DNA from: Desulfococcus multivorans
GTDB lineage: Bacteria; Desulfobacterota; Desulfobacteria; Desulfobacterales; Desulfococcaceae
Assembly (NCBI RefSeq): GCF_001854245.1
Contig: NZ_CP015381.1
Coordinates: 274,001-338,000 of the forward strand
Length of the DNA stretch: 64,000 nt
Reading direction: 5' to 3'
Shown: positions 7,381 through 16,567 of the stretch, piece by piece
How positions within the stretch are numbered: the stretch's first letter is position 1
Layout: every line of letters begins with the position of its first letter
Notes under the pieces: model-generated
Database searches by the model: none
The model's input: the letters and a program-made list of their open reading frames with translations, nothing else
What the model was told of the DNA's origin: nothing
Made by a program: the position numbers and the translations under genes

Positions 7381-8313
7381 ATGATCCACGGCAACATCAC
7401 CCGATCCGTCAGAGGGGTTATCCTATTTCTGATCGGTTTTCTATCGGTCGCGCTGGTAGGCACTGCCGGATATGCCGACGCATTCCAGCGCCACGACGGC
7501 GGTCCGGGCAGGACCTCCCGAGGTTATGACGGCCGCCGGGACCATTCCCGAGCGCCCCGCGGCGGGGAATTCCGGAGCCGGAGGGCGCACCCCCGAGCGC
7601 CCCGAGCCGGTGAATATCGTGGTCCCAAGAATATCCATCGTTCGCGCCGCGACGTCGTCAATCGAAATAATCACCGGAGAGGACGCATTTCCAAAGGCAA
7701 TGTCGTCCGGCATGAAAGACGGTTTTCCGGCTACCGGGATGGGCGGTCGCATTACAGAAAGGGAATCGCCGTCCCCCGATACGGTCGCCATCCCAAGTAC
7801 GGCTATAATGTGAAACGCACCTACCGGCGTCACATCTGCCGTCCGGGATTGAAGTGCTATCACTACCACCGACGGCCCTACTATCGGGGGCGTCCCTATT
7901 GGGGGTATTCACCAGGATATGTCAGGGTGCGACCACCCATCGGGTCACTGTTCCTTTCCCTTCCCTTGGGATGTTTCGGTTTTTATGTCGGCGGGTCGAT
8001 CTACTATTACTACGACGATGTTTATTACCGACCGGTGTCGTCGGGTTATGTCGTGGTATCACCCCCGGCGGTTGCGGTTCCCCAGATCGCTTCGGGGGAG
8101 GTGGAATACACCCAGGTCTCCGTCACGGCGGCGCTGCTCAATGTACGGTCCGGCCCGGGGGCCGGCCATCCCGTGTTTCGACAAGTGCGACGGGGAGAGA
8201 TCCTGACCGTCGCTGAAGAGTCCGACGGGTGGCTCTATATCGAACTGGGCGACGGTGAGAAAGGGTGGATCGATGCGCGGTATGCCGCGCCCATGGTGGC
8301 CGTCAACGGTTGA
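7381..8313 (+). CDS. Secreted Arg/Tyr-rich protein with C-terminal SH3 domain
   Basis: The 310-residue product starts with a signal peptide (hydrophobic stretch about 11-30, ending near YADA). A long basic, low-complexity region rich in R, G, H and Y follows (about 35-185), then a short hydrophobic glycine/tyrosine segment (about 187-215) and a bacterial SH3 domain (about 245-305; LNVRSGPG, GWIDARYA). SH3b domains commonly bind cell-wall peptides, so a periplasmic or envelope role is likely. The ribosome site is GAAGGAGAGG. A 12-base palindrome upstream (7345-7356) may be an operator. Two other SH3b proteins occur in the window, at 21933 and 58590. Confidence 0.8.
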   Translation: MIHGNITRSVRGVILFLIGFLSVALVGTAGYADAFQRHDGGPGRTSRGYDGRRDHSRAPRGGEFRSRRAHPRAPRAGEYRGPKNIHRSRRDVVNRNNHRRGRISKGNVVRHERRFSGYRDGRSHYRKGIAVPRYGRHPKYGYNVKRTYRRHICRPGLKCYHYHRRPYYRGRPYWGYSPGYVRVRPPIGSLFLSLPLGCFGFYVGGSIYYYYDDVYYRPVSSGYVVVSPPAVAVPQIASGEVEYTQVSVTAALLNVRSGPGAGHPVFRQVRRGEILTVAEESDGWLYIELGDGEKGWIDARYAAPMVAVNG

Positions 8314-8395
8314 TCCTTTTTCAACGCATCCCCAGGATCGACGCATCCGCGGTGCTCAGCGGACAATCATCGCCGAGGGGACGATTATGATCGTT

Positions 8396-9526
8396 TCAGG
8401 CAACCGGGGGGCGACCGCATCCGGCGGGAGTATCGCAGTATGCCGCGGAAAAGGGTAGATGCAGCTGACGGTGGATTCCCGATGGATCGCGGATTTCAAA
8501 ATTGGAGATCCCCATCCCCAGAAGCCGGACCCGTTTTTCGCCGACATCGGCGGCGTCGAGCAGGAGACCGGCCTGGATTGTCATGGTCTCCGCGCTGATG
8601 ATGGGCCGGTCCAGGGTAACGCTCCGCGTGATGCATAGAAAATCCGAAAATCGCACCTTGATCGTCAACGTCATTCCCCGGACGGCGTGTTTTCTGACGA
8701 GGATTTCCAGACGATCGGCCAATTCCCGCAACACCGCTGTCAGTCGATCCCGCCCCTCGATGTCCTCTGAAAAGGTGATCTCCCTGCTGATGGATTTCCG
8801 CATCCGATCGGCATTGACCGGCCGGTGATCCTGGCCGTGGGCGATATCGTAGAAGTAATTGCCCGCTTTGCCGAATCGGCGGGCGAGCTCTACCCTCGAG
8901 ATTCTTCTCAGGTCCGCACCGGTCCGGATTCCCATGGCGAGCATCTTTTCTTCCGTGACCTTGCCGACGCCGTGGAACTTTCGGATGGGCAGACGTCCGA
9001 TGAAGCTGTCGGCCGCGTGGGGCGGCACCACGGTGATGCCGTCGGGTTTGTTCTCGTCCGAGGCGACCTTGGCCAGAAACTTGTTGAAGGAGATGCCGGC
9101 GGAAGCCGTCAGTCCTGTCCGTGTCCGGATATCCCGCCGGATACATTCCGCGATACAGGTGGCGGACGGATTTCCTTTTTTGTTCACGGTCACGTCCAGA
9201 AAGGCTTCGTCAAGGGATAGCGGCTCGACCTGGTCGGTGTATTCGTGGAAGATTTCCCGAATTTCTGCCGACACCCGCCGATATACCGCCATTCGGGGCC
9301 TGAGAAAGACTGCATGAGGGCATCGGGCAAGAGCGATTTTTCCGGGCATGGCCGAATGGATGCCGAATCGTCGGGCCTCGTATGAGCAGGCGGCGACAAC
9401 GCCCCGCTTACGGGGATCGCCGCCGACAATGACCGGCTTGCCCCGAAGTTCGGGCCGGTCGCGCTGCTCCACGGCGGCATAAAAGGCGTCCATGTCGATA
9501 TGGATAATCTTTCGATAACCTTTCAT
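8396..9526 (-). CDS. dinB: DNA polymerase IV (Y-family)
   Basis: This is a full-length Pol IV of 376 aa. The catalytic acidic residues are all present: HIDMDAF near the N-terminus and SLDEAFLDVT near residue 104. The helix-hairpin-helix region (FHGVGKVTEEKM) and little-finger domain follow, and the C-terminus carries QLHLPF, a probable beta-clamp-binding motif. It performs error-prone bypass of DNA damage. It stands downstream of the cold-shock gene on the same strand with a 78-base gap. It contrasts with the catalytically degenerate Y-family protein at 25873. Confidence 0.95.
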   Translation of the reverse strand: MKGYRKIIHIDMDAFYAAVEQRDRPELRGKPVIVGGDPRKRGVVAACSYEARRFGIHSAMPGKIALARCPHAVFLRPRMAVYRRVSAEIREIFHEYTDQVEPLSLDEAFLDVTVNKKGNPSATCIAECIRRDIRTRTGLTASAGISFNKFLAKVASDENKPDGITVVPPHAADSFIGRLPIRKFHGVGKVTEEKMLAMGIRTGADLRRISRVELARRFGKAGNYFYDIAHGQDHRPVNADRMRKSISREITFSEDIEGRDRLTAVLRELADRLEILVRKHAVRGMTLTIKVRFSDFLCITRSVTLDRPIISAETMTIQAGLLLDAADVGEKRVRLLGMGISNFEIRDPSGIHRQLHLPFSAAYCDTPAGCGRPPVA

Positions 9527-9604
9527 GATGATGAAGCGGCTGCGAAATGCCCGCGATGTCGGAGGCCGGCAAGGTGTTGTGATTTTCCCCTTTAAAAAAT
9601 CGGA

Positions 9605-9811
9605 TCAATAGGCCTTGACGGGGCGAACGTTCATGGCTTGTTTGCCTTGGGGGGTGGTTTTCAGGTCAAAGCTTACGAGATCATCCTCCTGAAATCCAAA
9701 GTGTCCGAATTCTTTTATGTTCTTGTGGTAAAGAAAGATGTCTCCGTGCTCTTCGGTGGTGATGAAGCCGTACTTCTTTTTTTCATTGTACCATTTTATG
9801 CGACCTTCCAT
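9605..9811 (-). CDS. Cold-shock-domain protein (CspA family)
   Basis: The 68-residue protein is a single OB-fold cold-shock domain. The RNA-binding motif RNP1 is seen as KKYGFIT, and RNP2 is altered to DIFLYHKN instead of the usual DVFVHFS. Such proteins bind single-stranded RNA and DNA and melt secondary structure. The upstream leader contains a perfect 7-bp hairpin at 9886-9906. The start has the context GGGATTTGACGC with only a weak ribosome site. Confidence 0.93.
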   Translation of the reverse strand: MEGRIKWYNEKKKYGFITTEEHGDIFLYHKNIKEFGHFGFQEDDLVSFDLKTTPQGKQAMNVRPVKAY

Positions 9812-10242
9812 GCGTCAAATCCCTTTCTGTGGTGGCAAGTTGTTTCGGATAATGCCCGGCGGTTTTCCGATCATTTCGAAAGAAGGTCTAAAACGGCGCT
9901 TTAGACGGCCTCCAAAACAATATACCGGAAAATGATCCTCTTTGGGCGTCGTTTTCCGGTTTGTCGCCTGATCCATAATTTCATACATCATGCATCATAA
10001 TCTATCGTCATTCAAAAAAATTATCAAGGGGTAAATCAAGCGCGGCCGGGTTGCTTTCGACAGGTTTATGTTTTTTTGTTTCAGTAGGATATGTTGCCTT
10101 TGAGAATTTCGTCAAAGTTATGCTTGCCATGACGGTTTCGGATACTATAGGTATCGGCCGACGACCCCCGGTAACCGGTGCCGGTATCCTTCCGGATCTC
10201 CTCGACCGGTTGGATTTTCCGGCACTCAACGGAAGAAAGGAT
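9812..10242. other. Divergent intergenic region
   Basis: This gap separates the divergent cold-shock gene and amino-acid-oxidase-like gene. It holds one perfect hairpin, GTCTAAA (9886-9892) with TTTAGAC (9900-9906) and a 7-base loop, placed where it could lie in the cold-shock leader. The rest is AT-richer than the surroundings and shows no gene. Confidence 0.5.
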
Positions 10243-11526
10243 ATGGAACCCGAAAAAATGAGACGGCGACAGGAAACCGATGTGTTGGTGATTGGGGGCG
10301 GAGCCATCGGCATATGCTCGGCCTATTATCTGCGGCGGAAAGGGATCGATGTGGTGGTGGTCGATCGGGGATCGGTCTGTTCGGGGTGCTCCGCCGGAAA
10401 TGGTGGACTGATTGTACCCAGCTACAGCATTCCCCTCGCTTCGCCGGGCAAGATTCTGAAAGGCTTGAAATGGATGTTCAATCCGGAAAGTCCGTTTTCC
10501 ATCAAGCCCCGTCTCGATCCGGAGCTGATCCGGTGGATGCATCTGTTTCAGCGGTCCTCCCGCACGTCCCGTTTTTACGCCGCCATTCCGGTGATCCGGG
10601 ACTTGAACCTGAACGGGCTTGCCCTCTTCGAGGAATTGAACCGGGAGGCCGACCTGGACCTTCGGCTGGCGCAGCAGGGTTTTCTTTCGGTGTTCAATAC
10701 CCCTCGCGGTCTTGACGAGATCCGGAAGGAGGCACTTCTGTTGCAGGCATTCGACATCCCGTTCGACATCGTTGGGGCGGATGTTGTCCGGGATATGACG
10801 GGCGGCATCAGGACCATGGCCGGCGGCGGCGTCTTCTTCCCTATGGACGCCCATCTCGATCCCCGGCACTTCGTCCTGCAGGTGGCGGCATCGGCGCGAC
10901 GCATGGGGGTGCGCATTCATGAATCGACTGAGGTAATGGGGTTCCGGACCGTCGGGAAACGGATCGTCGCCGTCGAAACCACCCGGGGAGACATTGTCGC
11001 CCGCAATGTCGTCATGGCCGGCGGATCATGGTCGACGCGGATGCTCGGGAGCCTCGGGATCCGAATCCCCATGCAGCCGGCCAAGGGATACAGCGTCACC
11101 TTTACCCGGACGAAAACCTGTCCGACGATCCCCGTGGGACTTTTAGAGGCCAAAACGGTGCTGACGCCTTTGGAGGAGACCTTCCGGGTGGCGGGAACTT
11201 TTACGTTTGCGGGGTTTGATGCGGTCTATCGGCAGCGGCGCATCAAGGCGGTGGTGCGCAGCATGACCGCCTATTTTCCGGATATCGACCCGTCTTCCAT
11301 GAATCTCGTCGAGATATGGCAGGGATTCAGGCCCTGCAGCCCGGACGGGTTGCCGTATATTGGTCGTACGGCCCGCGTGGAGAATCTCATTATCGCGACC
11401 GGGCACGGCATGCTGGGCATTACCCAGGCCCCCATATCCGGAAAAATCGTCTCGACACTGGCGACCGAAGATCGGCCGCCGCTGGACATCGGGCCTTTGA
11501 ACCCCGACCGTTTCAGCCGGCCCTGA
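10243..11526 (+). CDS. FAD-dependent amino-acid oxidoreductase (DadA / glycine-oxidase type)
   Basis: The protein (427 aa) begins with a dinucleotide-binding motif (VLVIGGGAIGICSAYYL) and shows the DadA/DAO plan: a substrate domain in the middle, and a C-terminal FAD segment with RPCSPDGLPYIG and ATGHGMLGITQAP. These enzymes oxidise D-amino acids, glycine or similar amines, passing electrons to FAD. ATG 10243 was chosen for its GGAAGAAAGG ribosome site; an in-frame start further up has no family resemblance. A FadR-type regulator follows on the same strand. The precise substrate is unknown. Confidence 0.85.
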   Translation: MEPEKMRRRQETDVLVIGGGAIGICSAYYLRRKGIDVVVVDRGSVCSGCSAGNGGLIVPSYSIPLASPGKILKGLKWMFNPESPFSIKPRLDPELIRWMHLFQRSSRTSRFYAAIPVIRDLNLNGLALFEELNREADLDLRLAQQGFLSVFNTPRGLDEIRKEALLLQAFDIPFDIVGADVVRDMTGGIRTMAGGGVFFPMDAHLDPRHFVLQVAASARRMGVRIHESTEVMGFRTVGKRIVAVETTRGDIVARNVVMAGGSWSTRMLGSLGIRIPMQPAKGYSVTFTRTKTCPTIPVGLLEAKTVLTPLEETFRVAGTFTFAGFDAVYRQRRIKAVVRSMTAYFPDIDPSSMNLVEIWQGFRPCSPDGLPYIGRTARVENLIIATGHGMLGITQAPISGKIVSTLATEDRPPLDIGPLNPDRFSRP

Positions 11527-11672
11527 GCGTCGGTATATCCCGGTACCGAAACACGGTAGGATACATGACGGTTGACCGGAGCGTCCGGCCTTGATAAGTA
11601 ATGGTTGGATCATTATAAAAAATAAATGCCTGAGCCGATGCGATGATCCATCCTTTTGGGGATCGAGATATC

Positions 11673-11733
11673 TCGACTTTGGACTTTGATAGGCCGCATC
11701 TTTCCGATCTCCATCATGAAAGTCGACAGTTGA
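11673..11733. repeat. Palindromic repeat copy 1 (diverged, about 61 bp)
   Basis: The left arm resembles TCAACTTTCGACTTTCAT with several changes, and the right arm is ATGAAAGTCGACAGTTGA. It lies just before the chosen start of the FadR-type regulator, which argues against longer in-frame starts for that gene. Confidence 0.7.
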
Positions 11734-11792
11734 AGAGATATCACAATGGGCGCGGCCGCGGCGCGTGTCACGTCAACAAAGGGTTGCAACAA

Positions 11793-12560
11793 ATGTCCAA
11801 ACCCCCCGGCGTCAACAGCAAGGACAGCACGTTTCGCGTCGCCCGGCAGAGTCGGATTTTTCAGGATGTGGTCGACCAGATCCAGGAAGCGATCCTGAGC
11901 GGGCAATTTCAGACGGGGGACAGACTTCCTTCTGAACGGGAGATGCGGGAGATTTTCCATGTCAGTCGGGGCACCCTTCGAGAAGCGCTCCGGGTGCTGG
12001 AACAGAAAGGGCTGATCGAGGTCCGTCTCGGGGTCAACGGCGGCGCCATGGTCAAGGCGGCCATGGTCGAGACCCTGACTGAAAGTCTCGGGCTTATGCT
12101 CCGACTCCGGAAAATTTCCCTCGATCACCTTCACGAGTTCCGCGAGGATATCGAAGGCATCGTCACGGCGAAGGCCGCCGCCAGGGCAGCGGACACCGAT
12201 GTCGAGAAGCTTCGGGGCCTCCTGGACGAAGCGGAAAGATGTGTTGCGGGCGGCATTGCCCAGTGGCGCGCGTTTTTGAATGTCGATAAGAAATTTCACC
12301 AGACCCTGGCCCGCATCACCGGAAACCCTATCTACATTTTCATTCACGACATGGTCCACGACAACATCCAGCCTTACTACGATACCTTTCTCCCCCCGGA
12401 CGAGCGTCGACTCGAGGAGAACTATCAGGATCTCATGGATATTTTCGCGGCGGTGAAATCAAGGGATGCGGAGCGGGCCGGCGATCTGGCCCGAAAGCAC
12501 ATCTGGCGTTTCAACGAATATATGACAGGGCGGCAGGGGGATTCGTCCCTGAAGAGGTGA
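11793..12560 (+). CDS. GntR-family regulator, FadR subfamily
   Basis: The 255-residue protein has a winged helix at about 20-90 (LPSEREMREIFHVSRGTLREALRVLEQKGLI) and a helical FCD ligand-binding domain at about 105-240, with the expected metal-site residues (FREDIEG, a DKKFHQTL segment and a late HIWRF). FadR-type regulators typically answer to organic acids such as lactate, glycolate or gluconate. The start at ATG 11793 avoids reading through the palindromic repeat at 11673-11733. The next gene begins five bases after its stop, so the regulator probably heads the transcript that continues to 16485. The big FAD/Fe-S dehydrogenase in that run would suit a hydroxy-acid inducer. Confidence 0.88.
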   Translation: MSKPPGVNSKDSTFRVARQSRIFQDVVDQIQEAILSGQFQTGDRLPSEREMREIFHVSRGTLREALRVLEQKGLIEVRLGVNGGAMVKAAMVETLTESLGLMLRLRKISLDHLHEFREDIEGIVTAKAAARAADTDVEKLRGLLDEAERCVAGGIAQWRAFLNVDKKFHQTLARITGNPIYIFIHDMVHDNIQPYYDTFLPPDERRLEENYQDLMDIFAAVKSRDAERAGDLARKHIWRFNEYMTGRQGDSSLKR

Positions 12561-12565
12561 GGACG

Positions 12566-13081
12566 ATGACAAAAGCCAATATCATTCTCACCGGATTCAT
12601 GGGAACCGGCAAGAGCACTGTGGGAAAATTACTGGCAAAAGCATTGGGGTACCGTTTCGTGGATACGGACGAACTGATCCAGGTCCGGACCGGGCGAACC
12701 ATTGCCGAGATTTTCAATGAGAAGGGGGAAGCGGCGTTTCGCGAAATGGAGGCTGAAACGGCCCGGGAGTTGGGCCGGAAAAGCGGTCTGGTCATCTCCA
12801 CAGGCGGCCGTCTGATGCTGGATCCCGACAATGCCGCGGCCCTTGGCGAAACCGGGCGGATTTTTTGCCTGAAGGCTACGCCCGAGGAGATTGTGGCGCG
12901 CATTTCCGGAGACGCCGGGGCCGAGCGCCCTCTGCTGAAAGGTGGAGACCCCATTGAGCGGATTGTCGGCCTGATGCGGGAGCGGGAGGCCGGCTATGCC
13001 CGGTTTCGGGGAATCGATACGTCCGGTCAGACACCTGAAGCGGTGGCGAAGCGTCTGCTTGAAGCCTATCAGACGGATTAG
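12566..13081 (+). CDS. Shikimate-kinase-like P-loop kinase
   Basis: The product (171 aa) has the length and order of motifs of AroK: Walker A (GFMGTGKSTVG), DTD near residue 34 and FREMEAE with the substrate-contacting Arg. The TGGG loop that contacts shikimate reads TGGRLML here, with Arg replacing the third Gly. ATG 12566 is preceded by GAGGTGAGG; a GTG at 12557 is the alternative. Shikimate kinase phosphorylates shikimate in aromatic amino-acid synthesis. Type II dehydroquinase follows 80 bases later, which supports the assignment, but the altered loop leaves room for a different substrate. Confidence 0.75.
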   Translation: MTKANIILTGFMGTGKSTVGKLLAKALGYRFVDTDELIQVRTGRTIAEIFNEKGEAAFREMEAETARELGRKSGLVISTGGRLMLDPDNAAALGETGRIFCLKATPEEIVARISGDAGAERPLLKGGDPIERIVGLMREREAGYARFRGIDTSGQTPEAVAKRLLEAYQTD

Positions 13082-13161
13082 CATGGTTTTGACGGGATGT
13101 ATGGTCCCCTCATTCGATAATCGACAGGGGAATGGCGCATACCTCGGATGGAGAAGACGAC

Positions 13162-13608
13162 ATGAAAACGATACTCGTCCTTCACGGCATCAATCTCGAC
13201 ATGTTCGGCCAACGGGACTCCCGACACTACGGGACGGTCACTCTGGCCCAGATCGACCGTCGCTTGAAGGCGCTGGGTTCGGAGCTGAACGTCGCGGTGG
13301 AGTGTTTTCAGACCAATCATGAGGGGGAGATGGTCGAGAAAATCCACCAGGCCCATGCGGCCAAGACCGACGCCGTCGTTATCAACGCCGGGGCCTGGAC
13401 GCATTACAGCTATGGCATCATGGATGCTCTTGGCCTGCTTGCGGCGCCCGTCGTGGAGGTCCACATGTCCCATGTCCACGCCAGGGAGGCGTTCCGGCAC
13501 GTGTCGGTGATTGCGCCGGTGGTCCGGGGGCAGATCTCCGGCTTTGGCGTCAACAGCTACCTCCTGGGCCTCAGAGCCGCCGTCGACCTGATCCGGGACA
13601 TGGAATGA
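13162..13608 (+). CDS. aroQ: 3-dehydroquinate dehydratase, type II
   Basis: The 148-residue protein is a complete type II dehydroquinase: LHGINLDMFGQRD with the catalytic loop and following Tyr, FQTNHEGEMVEKI, INAGAWTHYS, EVHMSHVHAREAFR with the catalytic His, and a final GFGVNSYLLGL. It converts 3-dehydroquinate to 3-dehydroshikimate and forms dodecamers in known cases. The ATG at 13162 has a GGAGAAG ribosome site, and a start ten codons up is less likely. It sits in a regulator-led cluster with two flavin dehydrogenases, so it could serve biosynthesis or quinate breakdown. Confidence 0.93.
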   Translation: MKTILVLHGINLDMFGQRDSRHYGTVTLAQIDRRLKALGSELNVAVECFQTNHEGEMVEKIHQAHAAKTDAVVINAGAWTHYSYGIMDALGLLAAPVVEVHMSHVHAREAFRHVSVIAPVVRGQISGFGVNSYLLGLRAAVDLIRDME

Positions 13609-13644
13609 TGCTGTCCGTGAAAACGGCTCGATGAAGGTATATCC

Positions 13645-16485
13645 ATGACGGAAAACCGGTTTTCAGCCCTGGCCCGAAGCATTGCGGGGGATGTCCGCAC
13701 CGATGACCTGGGACGGTATCTGCTTTCGACGGACGGCAGTATTTTCCGGAAGACGCCCGCCGCCGTGGTCTACCCCAGACATGCCGGCGATGTTGCCAAA
13801 ACCGTGGTCTTCGCCCGTTCCCGGGGCCTGTCGGTCCACCCCCGAGGGGCCGGGAGCGGGCTCTGCGGCGGGGCGTTGGGCGGCGGTATCGTGGTTGATT
13901 TCACCCGCCGCATGAACCGTCTGATCCGGCTCGACACCGCGGGTCGTACCTTCGAATGCGAACCCGGCTATCGCCTGGGCGAGTTGGAGGCGGCACTCGC
14001 GGGAAAAGGGCTTTTCTTCCCCCCGGATCCCTCCAGCGGCGAGTATGCCACATTCGGCGGGATGGCCGCCACCAACGCCAGTGGCGCCCACAGCGTCAAG
14101 TACGGGAACGTCGCCGACTACCTCCTGGACGCCGAGGTCGTGACGGGCGACGGCCGCACCCTCATGCTTTCGGAGCTTGAAACCCGGGACGCCGAAGCCC
14201 TGCCCCCGAATCTCAGGGCGCTTTATCGCCTCTATATGGAAAACAGAGGGATCATCGAGGGCGCTTATCCCCCCGTCCGATGCAATGTCGCCGGTTACAA
14301 CCTCAGGGGACTCGTCGCCGGCGACCGGCTCCGCATGACCCGTCTGATCTCCGGCGCCGAGGGCACCCTCGGCATCACCGTCCGCCTGAAATTCAGGCTT
14401 TTGGAAAAACCGCCCCACGAGAGCCTGGTCGTCGCTTTTTTCGACGACATCGTCGCCGCGGCGACGGCGGTGCAGCGCATACTCCCCATGGGACCGTCGG
14501 GCATTGAAATCATGGACAAGTCGCTCCTTTCCCTTGCCGGGAAAACCGATCCCACCCTTCGGGACAGGATCCCCATCGGTGCAGACAACGTCCTCATGGT
14601 CGAGTTCGACGATTTTTCCGCCGCGACGTGCGCGGGATTGGCGGAAGCGGCCAGGGAATGTGTCGAAACGGCGGGTCTGGCCCGGGAGGCGCATCTCGCG
14701 GTTTCGGCCGGGGAGAAGGCCCGGTTCTGGGCGGTGCGGAAGGCTGCGGTTCCCATCCTCTACCGGCTCAAGGGGGAGAAGAAGATTCTGGCCCTGATCG
14801 AGGATGCCGCAGTGCCCACGGACCGACTGGTGCCGTATTTCAAAGGCATTTACGAGATCCTGAACCGTCGGCGGATTCCCTTTGTAACCTACGGACACAT
14901 CGCCAAGGGACTGCTTCACACCCGTCCCCTCCTCGACCTCAGGAAGGCCGGGGATGCGGCGCTGTTAAAGCCCCTGGCGGACGACGTCTTCGAACTCGTT
15001 CATCGCCTGGGCGGCTCGGTTTCCGGCGAGCACGGCGACGGTCGTCTTCGGAGTGCTTACATAAGACGGTGCTACCCGGATATCTGGCCCCTTTTCATCG
15101 CGGTCAAACGTCTTCTGGACCCGGCGGGGATCCTCAACCCGGAGATCAAGACCCTGGACGATCCGAATCAGATGACGGGTCCCCTCCGCTACGGCCCGGA
15201 CTACCGTGCCGGGGAACCCGGTCGCAACCGCCTCCGATGGCCCGAGGGTTTTGTCCGGGAGATCGAAAAATGCCACGGCTGCAGCAAATGCACCACGGTG
15301 ACGGCGGCCACCCGCATGTGCCCCGTGTACAAACTCACCCGGGACGAGGAGGCGTCCCCCAAGGCAAAAGCCAATGCCTTGAGGGGGCTTATCAGCGGGG
15401 CGCTTCCGGAGCGGTCTCTCTTTGAACGGGCTTTCCAGAGGGTGATGAGCCGGTGTGTCCACTGCGGAAGCTGTTTTCACGAATGCCCCTCCGGGGTCGA
15501 CATTCCCAGGATGGCCGTCGAGGCCCGGGCCCGGTATGTAAGGCGGTTCGGCCCGACCCTCGAATACCGGCTCCTGACGGCCGCGGAATTCGCGGGGCGG
15601 TTCGCCCGAAAGCTTCCCGACGCGGTGAAAGGGCTTGCGGATACCCGTATGGCCCGAAGGGCGGCTGAACGGTTCGCCGGTATTTCCGCCCGGCGAAGAC
15701 CACCGCATTTTCCTGCCCGCGACCTTTTCGAAAGGGTTCCCGGCGAATCCGGCGGGGGCCGGTTCCGGGTGCTCTATTTCGCGGGATGCTACGCGACGTA
15801 CATCCGGCCCGAGATTGGTGAGGCCGCCGTAAAGGTGCTGACCGCCATGGACATGACCGTCAGCCTGCCGCCGCAGCACTGCTGCGGTCTGCCCATGCTG
15901 GCCAAGGGCATGACGCGGACGGCGGCGAAAAGGATCCGGAGGAACCTCGCCCGATGGGGGCGATTGGCGGTTGCGGCGGATGCCGTAGTGGTCACCTGCT
16001 CTTCCTGCGGCCTTTCCTTGATGCAGGAATGGGGATATCTTTGCGACACGGCCGAGATGCGCATCGTCCGTGAAAAAACGATGCACATCAGCCGGCTGAT
16101 CGAGCGTTTCCCCGGTCGATTGAACCTCGCGCCCCTTGGTGTCAAAGTCGCCTACCACCTGCCGTGTCACCTCAACGTCCAGCCGTCCCCGAAAAGCGCT
16201 CTCAAGCTGCTTTCACGGATTCCCGGCCTCGAGACGATCGATCTGGACAGCCGCTGCTGCGGCATGGCCGGTATCTGGGGCATGAGCGCCGCCAATATCG
16301 ATCTGAGCCGGCGGATCGGCGCGGAGATGATTCACCGGCTCGATCGGTCGGGTGCGGATTTCGGGGCGACCGACTGTCCCACCTGCCGGATGCAGATGGA
16401 GGATATGAGCGGAAAGCCCGTCCGTCATCCCATCGAAATCGTTGCCGCTGCATTGCCCGGACAACCCCATCGTCAGAGGGGTTGA
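13645..16485 (+). CDS. FAD-binding and Fe-S dehydrogenase (D-lactate/2-hydroxyacid dehydrogenase type)
   Basis: At 946 aa this is the fused GlcD-GlcF-like form. Residues about 30-240 are the PP-loop FAD domain (PRGAGSGLCGGALGG), about 240-510 the FAD-linked oxidase C-terminal domain (SGEHGDGRL), then two [4Fe-4S] motifs (CHGCSKCTTVTAATRMCP and CVHCGSCFHECP). Two CCG domains follow, with HCCGLPML and RCCGMAG. Such enzymes oxidise D-lactate or other 2-hydroxyacids and hand electrons to a quinone or ferredoxin-like carrier. It follows aroQ by 36 bases and ends the FadR-led cluster. No signal peptide is present. Confidence 0.9.
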   Translation: MTENRFSALARSIAGDVRTDDLGRYLLSTDGSIFRKTPAAVVYPRHAGDVAKTVVFARSRGLSVHPRGAGSGLCGGALGGGIVVDFTRRMNRLIRLDTAGRTFECEPGYRLGELEAALAGKGLFFPPDPSSGEYATFGGMAATNASGAHSVKYGNVADYLLDAEVVTGDGRTLMLSELETRDAEALPPNLRALYRLYMENRGIIEGAYPPVRCNVAGYNLRGLVAGDRLRMTRLISGAEGTLGITVRLKFRLLEKPPHESLVVAFFDDIVAAATAVQRILPMGPSGIEIMDKSLLSLAGKTDPTLRDRIPIGADNVLMVEFDDFSAATCAGLAEAARECVETAGLAREAHLAVSAGEKARFWAVRKAAVPILYRLKGEKKILALIEDAAVPTDRLVPYFKGIYEILNRRRIPFVTYGHIAKGLLHTRPLLDLRKAGDAALLKPLADDVFELVHRLGGSVSGEHGDGRLRSAYIRRCYPDIWPLFIAVKRLLDPAGILNPEIKTLDDPNQMTGPLRYGPDYRAGEPGRNRLRWPEGFVREIEKCHGCSKCTTVTAATRMCPVYKLTRDEEASPKAKANALRGLISGALPERSLFERAFQRVMSRCVHCGSCFHECPSGVDIPRMAVEARARYVRRFGPTLEYRLLTAAEFAGRFARKLPDAVKGLADTRMARRAAERFAGISARRRPPHFPARDLFERVPGESGGGRFRVLYFAGCYATYIRPEIGEAAVKVLTAMDMTVSLPPQHCCGLPMLAKGMTRTAAKRIRRNLARWGRLAVAADAVVVTCSSCGLSLMQEWGYLCDTAEMRIVREKTMHISRLIERFPGRLNLAPLGVKVAYHLPCHLNVQPSPKSALKLLSRIPGLETIDLDSRCCGMAGIWGMSAANIDLSRRIGAEMIHRLDRSGADFGATDCPTCRMQMEDMSGKPVRHPIEIVAAALPGQPHRQRG

Positions 16486-16567
16486 ACATGGGGTGGCGGG
16501 TGTTCGCTTGTTGAAAAAAAATCGATTCATCACAATGGTCATTCAGTGACGCTGAAAGGAAGACGAC

